A DNA stretch of 64,000 nucleotides from an uncultured Roseobacter sp. (GCF_947488185.1 NZ_CANKYM010000005.1:310001-374000), one strand, 5' to 3'; positions 50,421-60,410 are shown, counted from the first letter of the stretch. Notes: generated from the sequence alone by a model not told the origin. A program made the numbers and translations.

Positions 50421-50943
50421 AGGACAACCCCCGCTAACTCTCATGAGCCGTAAGTCAAGTTAACAGCAAATACAAGAATGTGAGCTCATGAACTTTTTAC
50501 GTAAAAGACCTGAGAGTCACCTACCTTCAGCTCCCCCCAACGCACGAAAAGATTTCGAATACCACCAGTGAACTCTAAACGGATACAAAGTTACCACTAC
50601 ATGATTTTATCTTGAAATTTAAAACCCTTTACGACGTTCGGTAACTAGTCCCAAAATAGCTGACTGTATACTCGTAGTGCGAATTTCTCGATCAAAAGTA
50701 GTAGAAAGGAACACGTTACCACCACTCAACTAAATACTTTACATGCAGCATATCGAAGAAATTTTTTACTTTCAGTAGTACTGCAAGATTCGAATCTCAC
50801 AAACTCAATATATCTTAGGTTCAGCAAGCAGAACACCATTCACTTCTGTGAGTAATATCAGCTCTCAATTCTAATTGAACTTCCAATTTTTGGCACTAAA
50901 GCGGTCCCGACCTGAGCTTTTTAACATCAGCTACCTAGGTTGT
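50421..50943. other. AT-rich non-coding stretch between convergent che operons
   Basis: About 520 bases between the end of the cheY/small-ORF unit and the end of cheD. It is the most AT-rich part of the window, with stops in all frames and no ORF above 60 codons. No clear terminator hairpin with a T run and no repeat family was recognised. It could be decayed coding DNA. Confidence 0.5.
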
Positions 50944-51462
50944 TCAAAACAGCTCAAGCTCATTCCCGCCACTGACAGGCGCCTGCACTAGAGACACAGA
51001 TTCTTGAAGGTCATCGCCACGGATTTTTTGCATCACGCGACCTGTGGCCGGCCAGAACATCAAATGTCTTGCTGTTTCTCCACCAAGAGAATGCCCTTCG
51101 CAGGTGATACCCTCCTTTTCGAGAAACGTTAAAATGAAAGCGCTATTTTGTTTTCCGATCTCACTCAAGCCAGACACCATCTGCGCGCCGCCAAACGCTT
51201 TGGCGCGAAGCCGGTCGCGGTGGCCACCCTTTTTGAGTATCTCGTTGATCAGAAGTTCCATCGCATTAATCCCGACAAGATTACAGACTCCAGATTCCGC
51301 GGCACTGGTGGTCAGCAGCATATGGTTCATACCGCCAACACCCGCCACCGGATCCCACAGACAACAAGATACACAGGATCCCAGCAGAGTGGTGATCACT
51401 AGATCAGGATCGGACCCGACTGCCTGTTCTCCTTGCGTAATGTGAATGCGCAATGCAGTCAT
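50944..51462 (-). CDS. cheD: Chemoreceptor glutamine deamidase CheD
   Basis: A 172-residue deamidase that converts receptor glutamines to glutamates. The catalytic Cys30 lies in TTLLGSCVSCCLWD and the His47 in GVGGMNHMLL; the Thr/Ser of the triad fits the family pattern. The C-terminal end GGNELELF is typical. The start overlaps the cheB stop (ATGA). Convergent to the main che operon. Confidence 0.95.
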   Translation of the reverse strand: MTALRIHITQGEQAVGSDPDLVITTLLGSCVSCCLWDPVAGVGGMNHMLLTTSAAESGVCNLVGINAMELLINEILKKGGHRDRLRAKAFGGAQMVSGLSEIGKQNSAFILTFLEKEGITCEGHSLGGETARHLMFWPATGRVMQKIRGDDLQESVSLVQAPVSGGNELELF

Positions 51463-52622
51463 CTGATGGCTACCGTGTCCGACGGATTGTGCGGACGCCG
51501 TGTTACAATTCGACTGTCACGCAGCACAGGTCCGATGCGCTCCAGAGATACTTCCTCCTGCACCGCACCCAACGCTTTCGCGGCACGCGGCATACCGTAG
51601 ACGACACAGGTATCTTGGTTCTGACCAAAGGTCTTCGCCCCGGCTTGTGACAGTTTCAACAGACCCTCCGCCCCGTCGCGACCCAATCCGGTCAGCAGGG
51701 CAGCCGAGACATTTTTCGCTTCGGAAACAGCGGAAGAAAAAAGCACATCGACCGCCGGACAATGCAAGGCTGGAGGATCGTTTGGCACAAATTGAAAAAA
51801 CCAGCGCCCGCCCTTACGTCGCAATTCCGTGTGGGTGCCATTTCCAGGCGCGAGTACGATGTCCCCTCTGTGCAGCGCATGGCCTTCCCGGGCGAGGTAT
51901 ACGTTCTGACGCAACTGACGGTTCAGTCGCTCAGAAAAACTGCACAGGAAATTACCAGGCATATGCTGGACAACCACCACAGGTGGCCCGTCCGGATGCA
52001 GCATGGGCAGCACGGTTTCCAAAGCGGCAACACCGCCGGTAGAGGCCCCAAGAAGGATAATCGCGCCGCGGCGACAAGGCTCGCGCACTCCGAATGAGGC
52101 AGGTGTCGCGACTGCCTCCTGTGGCGCAGCACTGCCCGCGTTTGACTTCAGACGCATCTGCAATTGTGAAGGTCGGGTGCAGGCTGCGTGGTACACGCGT
52201 TCGCAGATATCCTGAGTGAGTTCCTCGCCATAGGCCGAGGAGGGCTTGACCATGCAATCGATCGCGCCGCGGGACAGGGCCTGAATGGCTGCATCACTGC
52301 CTGCCGCAGTCAGGCTCGACATCATGACAACGGGCATGGGACGCGCCCGCATCAGCCGGGTCAGAAAATCAAGCCCGCTCATTCCGGGCATTTCGATGTC
52401 CAGTGTAAGCACATCCGCGGCGTGTGCCTTGAGGTAGTCCCGCGCCTCGATGGCATCGCAGGCCTCACCCACGACATTCAATCGTCGATCTGCAGACAGC
52501 ACAGCCCGCAGCCACGATCGCATAACCCGGGAATCGTCCACAATCAGCACTTTTTTTGGTACGCCATGGCCAGTTGGCGCATCAGTCGTATGGGTCACTG
52601 TCACATCATTTTCCTGTGCCAT
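51459..52622 (-). CDS. cheB: Chemoreceptor methylesterase CheB
   Basis: A 387-residue two-domain enzyme: N-terminal receiver (KKVLIVDDSRVMRSWLRAVL; phosphoacceptor D75 in LTLDIEMPG) and C-terminal methylesterase/deamidase domain with catalytic Ser in LLGASTGGVAAL and His in VVQHMPGNF. It removes methyl groups added by CheR, under CheA control. It is in an operon with cheD on the strand opposite to the rest of the cluster. Confidence 0.96.
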   Translation of the reverse strand: MAQENDVTVTHTTDAPTGHGVPKKVLIVDDSRVMRSWLRAVLSADRRLNVVGEACDAIEARDYLKAHAADVLTLDIEMPGMSGLDFLTRLMRARPMPVVMMSSLTAAGSDAAIQALSRGAIDCMVKPSSAYGEELTQDICERVYHAACTRPSQLQMRLKSNAGSAAPQEAVATPASFGVREPCRRGAIILLGASTGGVAALETVLPMLHPDGPPVVVVQHMPGNFLCSFSERLNRQLRQNVYLAREGHALHRGDIVLAPGNGTHTELRRKGGRWFFQFVPNDPPALHCPAVDVLFSSAVSEAKNVSAALLTGLGRDGAEGLLKLSQAGAKTFGQNQDTCVVYGMPRAAKALGAVQEEVSLERIGPVLRDSRIVTRRPHNPSDTVAIR

Positions 52623-52722
52623 TCAAGCAGAGGCCGGCGCGCCGGTCATGCGCCAAGGTATGGCAAAGAGTTATGAAGCGACGCTTAATACCCGACTAAA
52701 TTTGGTTCAGATCAACGCACTG

Positions 52723-53871
52723 TCAGGCGGCGTTATCGGCAATCATCTGACGCGACACGATCAGGCGCATGATTTCGTTGGTGCCTTCCAGAATTTGATG
52801 CACCCGGAGGTCGCGAACGATCTTCTCGACACCGTAGTCGGCCAGATAACCATAGCCGCCGTGGATTTGCAGGGCATCATTGGCCACGTCAAAGGACACA
52901 TCGGTCACAAAGACTTTGGCCATGGCACAGAACTTCGTGGCATCCGGTGCCTTGTTGTCCAGCTTCCACGCGGCCTGATGCAGGAAAACGCGGGCGGCCT
53001 GCAGTTTCACTTCCATATCGGCCAGCTTGAACTGCAGAGATTGGAACTGATCAATGGATTTGCCAAAGGCCTTGCGCTCTCCCGCATAGCTCAGCGCGGC
53101 ATTCAACGCGGCCTGTGCGCCCCCCAAGGCCGAAGCCGCGATGTTGAGGCGTCCGCCGTCCAATCCGGCCATGGCATAGGAAAACCCGCGCCCCTCCTCG
53201 CCAATAAGGTTTTCGGCAGGCACCGCGCAATCATCAAACTGCACCTGTGCTGTCGGCTGGGCCCGCCATCCCATCTTGCTTTCCAATCCGCCAAACGACA
53301 GCCCCGCACTGCCTGTTTCGACAACTATGGCGGAAATACCTTTAGGGCCGTCTTCGCCGGTCCGTACCATGGTCAGGTATGCGTCGGAATAGCCACCGCC
53401 GGAAATGAAAGCCTTGGTACCGTTCAGTACGAAACCTTCGTTGCTGCGGTCGGCGCGCGTGCGCAAGGCGGCGGCGTCTGAGCCCGACCCCGGCTCCGTC
53501 AGGCAGTAGGAAAAGATCGTCTCCATGCGACACAGCCGCGGCAGCCATTTAGCCTTGCTCTCGTCGGAACCAAACTTGTCGATCATGCCGCCGCACATAT
53601 TGTGGATCGACAGGAAGGAGGCGACCGCAGGACAGGCCATCGACAGCGCCTCGAACACCAGGGTGGCGTCAAGACGGCTGAGACCCGATCCCCCGAACTC
53701 TTCGGAGACATAGATGCCCGCCAGCCCCAGTTCCGCCACCTTGGGCCAAAGCTCTTTGGGAATGGTGCCCTGCGCTTCCCAATCCTGCGCATGCGGCGCA
53801 ATGTGCTCCTGCCCGAAGGCATATGCCATGTCGAAAATTGCGGATTGTTCTTCCGAGGCTGCAAAATCCAA
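52723..53871 (-). CDS. Acyl-CoA dehydrogenase (isobutyryl/short-branched-chain type)
   Basis: A 382-residue FAD enzyme. Signature YCLTEPGSGSDAAALRTRAD and the C-terminal DALQIHGGYGYLADYGVEKIVRDLRVHQILEGTNEIMR are classic ACAD motifs; the Glu of LEGTNE is the catalytic base position of most family members. The closest group by eye is isobutyryl-CoA dehydrogenase of valine breakdown. The TTG start at 53871 follows GGAAAGGGTGAG and gives the family's usual length; a longer frame exists upstream. Confidence 0.88.
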   Translation of the reverse strand: MDFAASEEQSAIFDMAYAFGQEHIAPHAQDWEAQGTIPKELWPKVAELGLAGIYVSEEFGGSGLSRLDATLVFEALSMACPAVASFLSIHNMCGGMIDKFGSDESKAKWLPRLCRMETIFSYCLTEPGSGSDAAALRTRADRSNEGFVLNGTKAFISGGGYSDAYLTMVRTGEDGPKGISAIVVETGSAGLSFGGLESKMGWRAQPTAQVQFDDCAVPAENLIGEEGRGFSYAMAGLDGGRLNIAASALGGAQAALNAALSYAGERKAFGKSIDQFQSLQFKLADMEVKLQAARVFLHQAAWKLDNKAPDATKFCAMAKVFVTDVSFDVANDALQIHGGYGYLADYGVEKIVRDLRVHQILEGTNEIMRLIVSRQMIADNAA

Positions 53872-53971
53872 GAGCTCACCCTTTCCAATCAGGCCGCGCG
53901 GTGCCCCCGCGACAGCATTGCCCCCGTGAGATACCATTTATCCACCGTGCTGCAACAGCGCGCGTGTTGTC

Positions 53972-56218
53972 TCAGATAAAGTCAACGTGCCGATTGAAGG
54001 GCATCTCGCGCAACCGCTGGCCGGTCGCCGCAAAGACCGCATTGGCCAGAGCGGGGGCTGCGGGGGGCACCGGCGGTTCTCCGATACCGCGAATTCTGTC
54101 TGCGTTTTCAAGACCTCGCACCAGGATTTCCGGGGTTTGATAAAGCCGCATCCCTTCTGCCGCATGGTAATTCGATTGTTCCGCCTGACCGTCGGCATAG
54201 GTGATCTCCGAATTGATCGCATGGCCGAGCGCCCAGATCACGCCGCCCTGAACGAGGTTTTCGAAATTCACCGGATCAATCACGCGGCCCACATCGGCGG
54301 CAACGCAAACGCGATCAATGCGGATGCCGTCAGGCGTTTGCGTCACCTCGACCACCTCGGCCACGGGCACGCCGAAGGAATTGACAAGGGCGACGCCCCT
54401 GCCCCGCCCGTCATCCATGGGGCTGCCCCAATCAGACATTTCCGCCACCGCTTCGAGCACGCTGCGCGCAACCGGGTCATTGATCAGCCGCAACCGCTCT
54501 TCCATCGGATCGGCACCGGCGGCATGGATAAGCTCATCCAGCGCGCTTTCGGCAAAAAACCCAGCTGTGGAAGCCCCGACCGAGCGCCATGAGCTTGTGG
54601 GCGCCAATTCAGGTACAGCATAGGCCGCAACGCGGAAATGCGGGATCGCGTAGGGCAGGTTCCAAGCGCCCGCGGCGATCTGTGTATCCGGTCCCGGCAC
54701 CGGCACACCAATGCGCCCCATCTGGCTGCGCACAGCCGAGGGCGTTGCAATCTCCAGATCAAGCGCCGTCACCTGACCGCCTTCGACCTGCCCGCGCGCC
54801 CGCGCCATGCCGATCTGGCGTGGGTAGTCCTGCGCGAAATCCTCTTCGCGGCTGAACATCAGCTTGACCGGCGTGCCCTTGATCTGCATCGCCACTTCGG
54901 TCGCGCGGTCGATGTTGTCGAACTCCAGCCTGTGGCCAAAACTGCCTCCGGCGAACTGATTGTGAAACAGAACCTGATCGGGGTCCAGCCCGGTCTTGTC
55001 CGCCACGCGCTTCTGCACAAAACGCGGCATTTGATGTGCGGCCCAAACCTCGGCCCGGTCATCGGTGACCCGCACCACGGCACTGAGCGGCTCCAGCGGC
55101 TGATGCGCCACATAGGGTGCGCGGTATTCCACCTCGATATCAGCATGTTCCGCTGTCCTCGCGCCGGCATTTCCATCGTCGCGCCAGACCCGGTCCAGCG
55201 TCTCGGGGCTAAACGCGGCGGCCACTGCTGCCCAGTGATCCATCTGCTCGGCCGGATAGGGGGCTGGCCCCCAGTCGTAGTCAATCGCCTCCAGCGCCCG
55301 CAGCGCATACCATGTGTTTTCCGCAATCACCGCAACGCCGCCGGTAACCGGCACGACCTGCTGTACACCGCGCAAGGTCAAGGCATCCGATGCGTCAAAA
55401 CCATTGAGCGCGCCGCCCTTGCGGGGATTGCAGCGCACGGCGGCAAACACCATGCCCTCCATCTGCAGATCTATCCCATAGCGCTGCTGCCCCGTGGATT
55501 TCACCACGATATCAAGACGCTGCATCGGCTTTCCCAGCATTCGCCAGGCCTCTGGCGGGCGTAAGGCCACATCCGAGACAGGTTCTAACGTGGCGGCTGT
55601 GGCGGCAAGGGCGACATAGGGAATTTCCTGCCCGTCCGGCAGGATCACATGGGCGTCTTTGGTCGTCAGCAGGGCCACGTCATGACCGGTTTCCAGCGCG
55701 GCGGCGGCCTTCAGAGTCTCGCGCGCAACGGCACCGGCGACACGCAGTTTTTCGTAGCTGTCGGGCACCGATGTCGAGCCACCGGTGACCTGCACCCCCG
55801 CCAATTTGATCACCGCCCCCATCGCGCCACGCATGGTTTCGGCGGCAAACCCGGTATCGGTGGACATGAAGGGCACGGCCTCATCCGCCATGGCGGTGTT
55901 GTAATAGGCGGGATCCGGGCGCGCATGCTCAACGGCGAACTGCCCGAACGCGATATCCATCTCCTCGGCGATCAGCGCGGCTTGCACGGAGGCGGCCCCC
56001 TGCCCCAGATCCACATGCTGCAGGATCAGCGTGATGCCATCGGGCGTGATGCGGATGAAGGGGTTGAAGCTTGCTTCGTCCGGGCCCAGCCCCTTGGCCA
56101 GCGGGTTGGCATGCGGCACCAGCACCTTGTAGCTGCCAAAGGCCACGCCGCCCGCAATTGCGACAGCACCGATCATCAGGCTGCGGCGCGTGACTGTTCC
56201 CGAGCGGCTCATGCGCAT
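53972..56218 (-). CDS. Molybdopterin-binding aldehyde/isoquinoline oxidoreductase large subunit (IorB-like)
   Basis: A 748-residue periplasmic xanthine-oxidase-family large subunit. A twin-arginine-like signal (TVTRRSLMIGAVAIAGG) is followed by a membrane-associated helix. The molybdopterin domain includes LILQHVDLGQGAASVQAALIAEEM, EPLSAVVRVTDDRAEVWAAHQMP and GGSFGHRLEFDN near residue 430. IorB-type enzymes normally pair with a small 2Fe-2S subunit (IorA), but none lies next to it here. Substrate unknown. Confidence 0.88.
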   Translation of the reverse strand: MRMSRSGTVTRRSLMIGAVAIAGGVAFGSYKVLVPHANPLAKGLGPDEASFNPFIRITPDGITLILQHVDLGQGAASVQAALIAEEMDIAFGQFAVEHARPDPAYYNTAMADEAVPFMSTDTGFAAETMRGAMGAVIKLAGVQVTGGSTSVPDSYEKLRVAGAVARETLKAAAALETGHDVALLTTKDAHVILPDGQEIPYVALAATAATLEPVSDVALRPPEAWRMLGKPMQRLDIVVKSTGQQRYGIDLQMEGMVFAAVRCNPRKGGALNGFDASDALTLRGVQQVVPVTGGVAVIAENTWYALRALEAIDYDWGPAPYPAEQMDHWAAVAAAFSPETLDRVWRDDGNAGARTAEHADIEVEYRAPYVAHQPLEPLSAVVRVTDDRAEVWAAHQMPRFVQKRVADKTGLDPDQVLFHNQFAGGSFGHRLEFDNIDRATEVAMQIKGTPVKLMFSREEDFAQDYPRQIGMARARGQVEGGQVTALDLEIATPSAVRSQMGRIGVPVPGPDTQIAAGAWNLPYAIPHFRVAAYAVPELAPTSSWRSVGASTAGFFAESALDELIHAAGADPMEERLRLINDPVARSVLEAVAEMSDWGSPMDDGRGRGVALVNSFGVPVAEVVEVTQTPDGIRIDRVCVAADVGRVIDPVNFENLVQGGVIWALGHAINSEITYADGQAEQSNYHAAEGMRLYQTPEILVRGLENADRIRGIGEPPVPPAAPALANAVFAATGQRLREMPFNRHVDFI

Positions 56219-56315
56219 CCTTTCCGTAGAGTTCCTGCAAATTCTACAACCCGCGCGCGGCCCCGCAAAGCACTTACACCATGGAATGAGGTCTGACCAA
56301 ACGTCAGGTGGCCGC

Positions 56316-57365
56316 CTAATAGCCCGTCATCTCCAGATAGCCGCGCCCTTTATGACTGCCCGAGATCACCACCGGCCCCTCCCAATAGGGAATGGAGGTC
56401 GCCATCCAGGCCTGCGGGTTGATTGCCTCGACGGTCACATCCACGCCTTTATCCGGCAGCACGGCGCGCCAGCGCGTGGGGATGTCACGCCCGGCGACAT
56501 CGCTCTGCGCTAGTGGTTCGGCGAAAAAAGCGCCATCGGGGAAGGCGGTGGCGCGCCCGTCCGGTTCAATCCAGGTGGCCGCGGTGTAATCCGGCCCCGC
56601 ACTGTCGCGCAGGGTGAAGCCCATCAAGCGCGTGCCCCCCTCGAAGGCCATGGAAAACCAGTCCCAACTGACCTGCGACGCGCCCAGAGGCTGGGACGCC
56701 CATTCCCGGTCCAGCCATGCCTGCCCGGTGACCTCAACCGGCCCCTCCGGCAGGATCAGGGTGCCCGTGATCTCAAAGAAGGGCTGCGAGTAATAGTAAC
56801 TCGCCCGCCCCGAGGCGGATTTCTGTGAATAGCCGTCTTCGCCATGAAAGATCAGCGGGCCTTTGGCGCTCAGCTGCATGTCATAGGCGAAATCATCTCC
56901 CGCCGCAGCAAGGTGCATCTGCTGCATATCGGCCCCGGTCATGTGCCATTCGTCGATCCAGGCCTCGAAAGGATCGGCCACCACGCCCGCCTGCCCGATG
57001 CCACCGCGCGCACGGCGTTCGGCCACGAAATGCGCGCTGGGGGTTGTCACCGCCGCGTGGCCCAGCCACAGCTGCGGGCTGTCCCATCCTGCGCGCTCTT
57101 CGGGTGCCATCGCACTGCGGAACAGCGTCCACTGCAGCCCGTAGGCCGTGCCCTCGGCGTCTTGCAGATTAGCGGTCAGGTACCACCATTCGATCCGGTA
57201 AGCGGAATGCGCGCCGTGGTCTTTGGGAAATTGAAAGACGTATCCGCGTTCGGGCGTGGCGAAGCCTTCGGCGTCGCTGCCAAGGCCTGCAAAACTTTGC
57301 GCGGCGGCCACTGTGGGCAAGGCCAGCGCCATGAAGGTGCATAGGAGGAAAGACCTAACGTTCAT
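56316..57365 (-). CDS. CrtC/AttH-type lipocalin-like exported protein
   Basis: A 349-residue protein with a signal peptide (LLCTFMALALPTVAAA) and two lipocalin-like barrels of the CrtC/AttH family: RIEWWYLTANLQDAEGTAYGLQWTLFRSA in the first, WLDREWASQPLGASQVSWDWFSM in the second. AttH-like proteins are exported partners of AttEFG ABC systems; carotenoid hydratase CrtC shares the fold, but no carotenoid genes are nearby. The ATG at 57365 overlaps the upstream permease gene by 11 bases, so it belongs to that operon. Confidence 0.82.
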   Translation of the reverse strand: MNVRSFLLCTFMALALPTVAAAQSFAGLGSDAEGFATPERGYVFQFPKDHGAHSAYRIEWWYLTANLQDAEGTAYGLQWTLFRSAMAPEERAGWDSPQLWLGHAAVTTPSAHFVAERRARGGIGQAGVVADPFEAWIDEWHMTGADMQQMHLAAAGDDFAYDMQLSAKGPLIFHGEDGYSQKSASGRASYYYSQPFFEITGTLILPEGPVEVTGQAWLDREWASQPLGASQVSWDWFSMAFEGGTRLMGFTLRDSAGPDYTAATWIEPDGRATAFPDGAFFAEPLAQSDVAGRDIPTRWRAVLPDKGVDVTVEAINPQAWMATSIPYWEGPVVISGSHKGRGYLEMTGY

Positions 57366-59736
57366 TGCTGAACACCCTGAGCAGTTGATCAGGCGGCGTC
57401 CGCGCAAGACGAACGGCGGGCCAGAGTGCGGCCAGAAAGGCGGCCAGCAGCGTCAGCGCCCCCAGTTTCAGGTAATCCAGCGGGAAGAGGAACATGGGCA
57501 GACGCCAGCCAAAGGCCTCGACATTGACCACGGCGAGCAGCACCCAGGCGAGCGCCAGCCCCAGCGGCACCGCCAGCACCCCGGTCACAACCGCCAGACA
57601 GAGTGCCCGCGCGAGTTCAAGCGTGGCGAGGTGGCGGCGGGTCAGCCCCAGCGCCCAGACCGGCGCCAGTTGCGGCAACCGCAGGCTTGCCAGGGTCAGC
57701 AACCCGATGAGCAGCGCCAGCCCGGCCACCGAAAGCGTCAGCACGTTCAGCGCTGCGGTGACGGAGAAAGTGCGTTCAAAGACCGCCAGCGAGAAGGCTT
57801 TGAGTTCGGACTGGTTGATCAGCGCGTCTTCGGTGAGGTCGAACCGCGCCTCCAGCCGCTCGGACAGGCGGGCGGCATCCTCCGTACGCAGACCAAAACG
57901 CAGCGCTTGAACCTCGGGGTACCGCTGGGCAAAGAGCGCGTCCGAGATCACCACCTGCCCGGCGGAATTGCCATAGTCACCATAGACGCCAAGCACCCTG
58001 TCGCCGGTTTCCAGCATGTCCCCCGGCGCAAGATCGTTGCGGCGCGCCAGTTGTTCGTTGATCAACGCGCCCTCGCTCCGCGCCACCCGGTCCCAGACAT
58101 CCGGCACCGCCGCCAGCAAGGGCCAGTTTTCGCGATAGGTGGCATGGTCGCGAATGCCGTAAATCTCTGCCGGTAAGCCGCCAATGCGCAGGTCCTGCCA
58201 GATGATCGGCAACACGGTGGCACCTTCGGACTGCGCAAAGGCGGTCAGTTGCTGCGCCTCCTCGAAGGTCTGCGCCGTCAGGTAGAGTTCCGAGGCCAGC
58301 CGTTGATCGAGATAGCCGGTGAAGGTCAGCCGGAAGCTCGACACCATAGTGGATACTCCGATGTTTGCGGCCATCGCGAGCAGCAGCGCCATCAGCGCCA
58401 TGGAGAGGCCGGGCAGTTGCTGGCGGCTGTCGGCCCAGAACCATTCGGCCAGCACGGAGCGGTGCAGACGCCCCGCCAGCAGCAGCGCCGAAGACAGCAG
58501 CAATGGCAGGCAAAAGGCTGCCCCGATCAACAGACAGGCCAGCAATGCGAACCCGGCGAATAGGCCCTGCCCGCCCCAGGCGATCACGGCCCCAAGGGCA
58601 AAAAGCCCGAGGGCGACAGCCGCCATCCAGCGCGCCGCACCTGCGGCATGCATGCTCATCGCGCGCGGATGGTTGAAGGACAAAAGGGGCAGCCGCGCCA
58701 GTTTGATCAGGGCCGCCGTGGCGGCAATGGCCGTGCCCGCCAGCGCCATGCCGAGACCGGAAAGCCACCACGCCGGGCGCAGCCGTAGCTGGCCCGTGAT
58801 GTCGGCCCCGTAAAGCCCGCGCAGCGTTGCCGCCACATCCGGCAGCAGCGCCGCCGCGATCAGGTAGCCCAGGGTCACACCGACGCCCCCGGCAATCAGC
58901 GCAAAGACACCCAATTCAACCGTCAGCAACCCCATCAGGGTCTGCAGCGGCAGGCCAAGTGCCCGCAGGGTCCGAAACACGCCGCGCCGCTGTTCAAAGG
59001 CCAGCCCCACCGCGCCATAGACGATGAAAATCCCAACGGCAAAGGACAGCAGGCCAAAGGCGGTGAGGTTGAGATGAAAGCTCTCGGTCAGGCGCGCCAC
59101 GTCGTTCTGGGTGCCCGGTGCTGTCATCACATAGCGCGGCGGTAAGGCGGGTAGGCCCAAGGGCTGCGTGGGCGCAACAATCAACCGGGTGATCTTATCG
59201 CGGGTTTCCAACATGCGTTCTGCCGTGGCGATGTCGGTCACGGCGGTGCCGGGGGCGCGCGATGCGTCAGGCCGAACGGTGACCGCGCGCCCGTCGAAAA
59301 GCGTCCCATCATCGGGATGGACAAAGACCACATCACCCTCGGCAAAGAGCCCATCGTCGGGATCGGCGGACTGCACGGGCGTGTCGCCGGCGGCGGCCTG
59401 CGGCAGAGTCAGCGGCTCAATCCCCGTGAGGCGGATCGTCCGGTCGCCGAGATCCAACGTGCCTTCCAGCACCGGGCTCACCTGCCAGCCCATGCGGCGC
59501 AGCCCGACATACTCCGCCACCTGCAGGGGCGCGCCATCCGCCCGGCGTATCTGCTGTAGCCCCCCGCCGGACAGCACATCAGCAGCACTATCATAGCTCG
59601 CGCGCGCCTCGGCGTTGATGGCCTGCACGCCGGACCACAGGGCCGTCGCCAGCGCCAGACCGGCGATAAGGGTGGCAAATTGCCAGGGGTTGCGCCGCCA
59701 GTGAGACAGCAGCGCCGACAGACCCAGTCGGATCAC
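57355..59736 (-). CDS. FtsX-like ABC transporter permease (fused AttFG type)
   Basis: A 793-residue permease with about eight to ten membrane helices and two FtsX domains (near 225-370 and 675-790), plus large extracytoplasmic loops like MacB/LolCE proteins. AttF and AttG of related systems are often separate; here one protein carries both halves. It overlaps the ATPase stop by 4 bases and the lipocalin start. Probably moves a lipid or lipoprotein-like substrate, or transmits a mechanical signal; substrate unknown. Confidence 0.86.
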   Translation of the reverse strand: MIRLGLSALLSHWRRNPWQFATLIAGLALATALWSGVQAINAEARASYDSAADVLSGGGLQQIRRADGAPLQVAEYVGLRRMGWQVSPVLEGTLDLGDRTIRLTGIEPLTLPQAAAGDTPVQSADPDDGLFAEGDVVFVHPDDGTLFDGRAVTVRPDASRAPGTAVTDIATAERMLETRDKITRLIVAPTQPLGLPALPPRYVMTAPGTQNDVARLTESFHLNLTAFGLLSFAVGIFIVYGAVGLAFEQRRGVFRTLRALGLPLQTLMGLLTVELGVFALIAGGVGVTLGYLIAAALLPDVAATLRGLYGADITGQLRLRPAWWLSGLGMALAGTAIAATAALIKLARLPLLSFNHPRAMSMHAAGAARWMAAVALGLFALGAVIAWGGQGLFAGFALLACLLIGAAFCLPLLLSSALLLAGRLHRSVLAEWFWADSRQQLPGLSMALMALLLAMAANIGVSTMVSSFRLTFTGYLDQRLASELYLTAQTFEEAQQLTAFAQSEGATVLPIIWQDLRIGGLPAEIYGIRDHATYRENWPLLAAVPDVWDRVARSEGALINEQLARRNDLAPGDMLETGDRVLGVYGDYGNSAGQVVISDALFAQRYPEVQALRFGLRTEDAARLSERLEARFDLTEDALINQSELKAFSLAVFERTFSVTAALNVLTLSVAGLALLIGLLTLASLRLPQLAPVWALGLTRRHLATLELARALCLAVVTGVLAVPLGLALAWVLLAVVNVEAFGWRLPMFLFPLDYLKLGALTLLAAFLAALWPAVRLARTPPDQLLRVFSNER

Positions 59737-60410
59737 GACACATGCCTCGCGGGCGACGCTGCATGCACCCTGCCGTGGGACAGGGTCAACCGGCGCTGCA
59801 TGCGGGCGGCCTGACGCGGAGAATGGGTGACCATCAACAGCGCCGTGCCCGCTTCGGCAGCAGTCTCCAGCATCAGTTTGAGCACCGCATCTGCCGTGGT
59901 TTCATCCAGATTTCCGGTGGGTTCATCGGCCAGCAGCAACCGGGGGCGCGCCGCCAGGGCGCGGGCAATCGCCACCCGTTGCTGTTGCCCGCCCGACAAG
60001 GCCTCCGGATATTTCTGCAGATGCGCATCCAACCCGATGACCTGCGCCAGATGCGCCGCCCATGCCGCATCGTGCCGGTCGGCCAGACGTGCGTGAAAGG
60101 CGATGTTGCTCTCGACTGTCAGGCTGGGGATCAGGTTGAACTGCTGAAAGATCAGCCCCACGACCCGGCGCCGCATCTGGGCCGACTGGGCATCGGAATA
60201 ACCGGTGATATCCGCGCCATCCACCTCGATCCGACCGCCGCTGACCCGGTCCAGCCCGGCCACCAGATGCAAGAGCGTGCTCTTGCCACTGCCCGATTCC
60301 CCTTCGAGGGCGAGGGTCTCTCCCGCGGCCATGTCGAAAGAGACATCTTTCAGGACGGCCTCGCCGCCCTCAGCGTATCGTTTTGCCAGATTGGCGATCT
60401 TCAATACCAT
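59733..60410 (-). CDS. ABC transporter ATP-binding protein (LolD/MacB-like)
   Basis: A 225-residue ATPase: Walker A GESGSGKSTLLH, Q-loop IFQQFNLIPSLTVESNI, signature LSGGQQQRVAIARALAARPRLLLADEPTGNLDE (Walker B with catalytic Glu), and H-loop LMVTHSP. All motifs intact. It belongs to the MacB/LolD/FtsE group that pairs with FtsX-type permeases, as the next gene shows. The ATG at 60410 is chosen over a 29-codon longer frame because the conserved domain starts there (VLKIANLAKRY). Confidence 0.93.
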   Translation of the reverse strand: MVLKIANLAKRYAEGGEAVLKDVSFDMAAGETLALEGESGSGKSTLLHLVAGLDRVSGGRIEVDGADITGYSDAQSAQMRRRVVGLIFQQFNLIPSLTVESNIAFHARLADRHDAAWAAHLAQVIGLDAHLQKYPEALSGGQQQRVAIARALAARPRLLLADEPTGNLDETTADAVLKLMLETAAEAGTALLMVTHSPRQAARMQRRLTLSHGRVHAASPARHVS

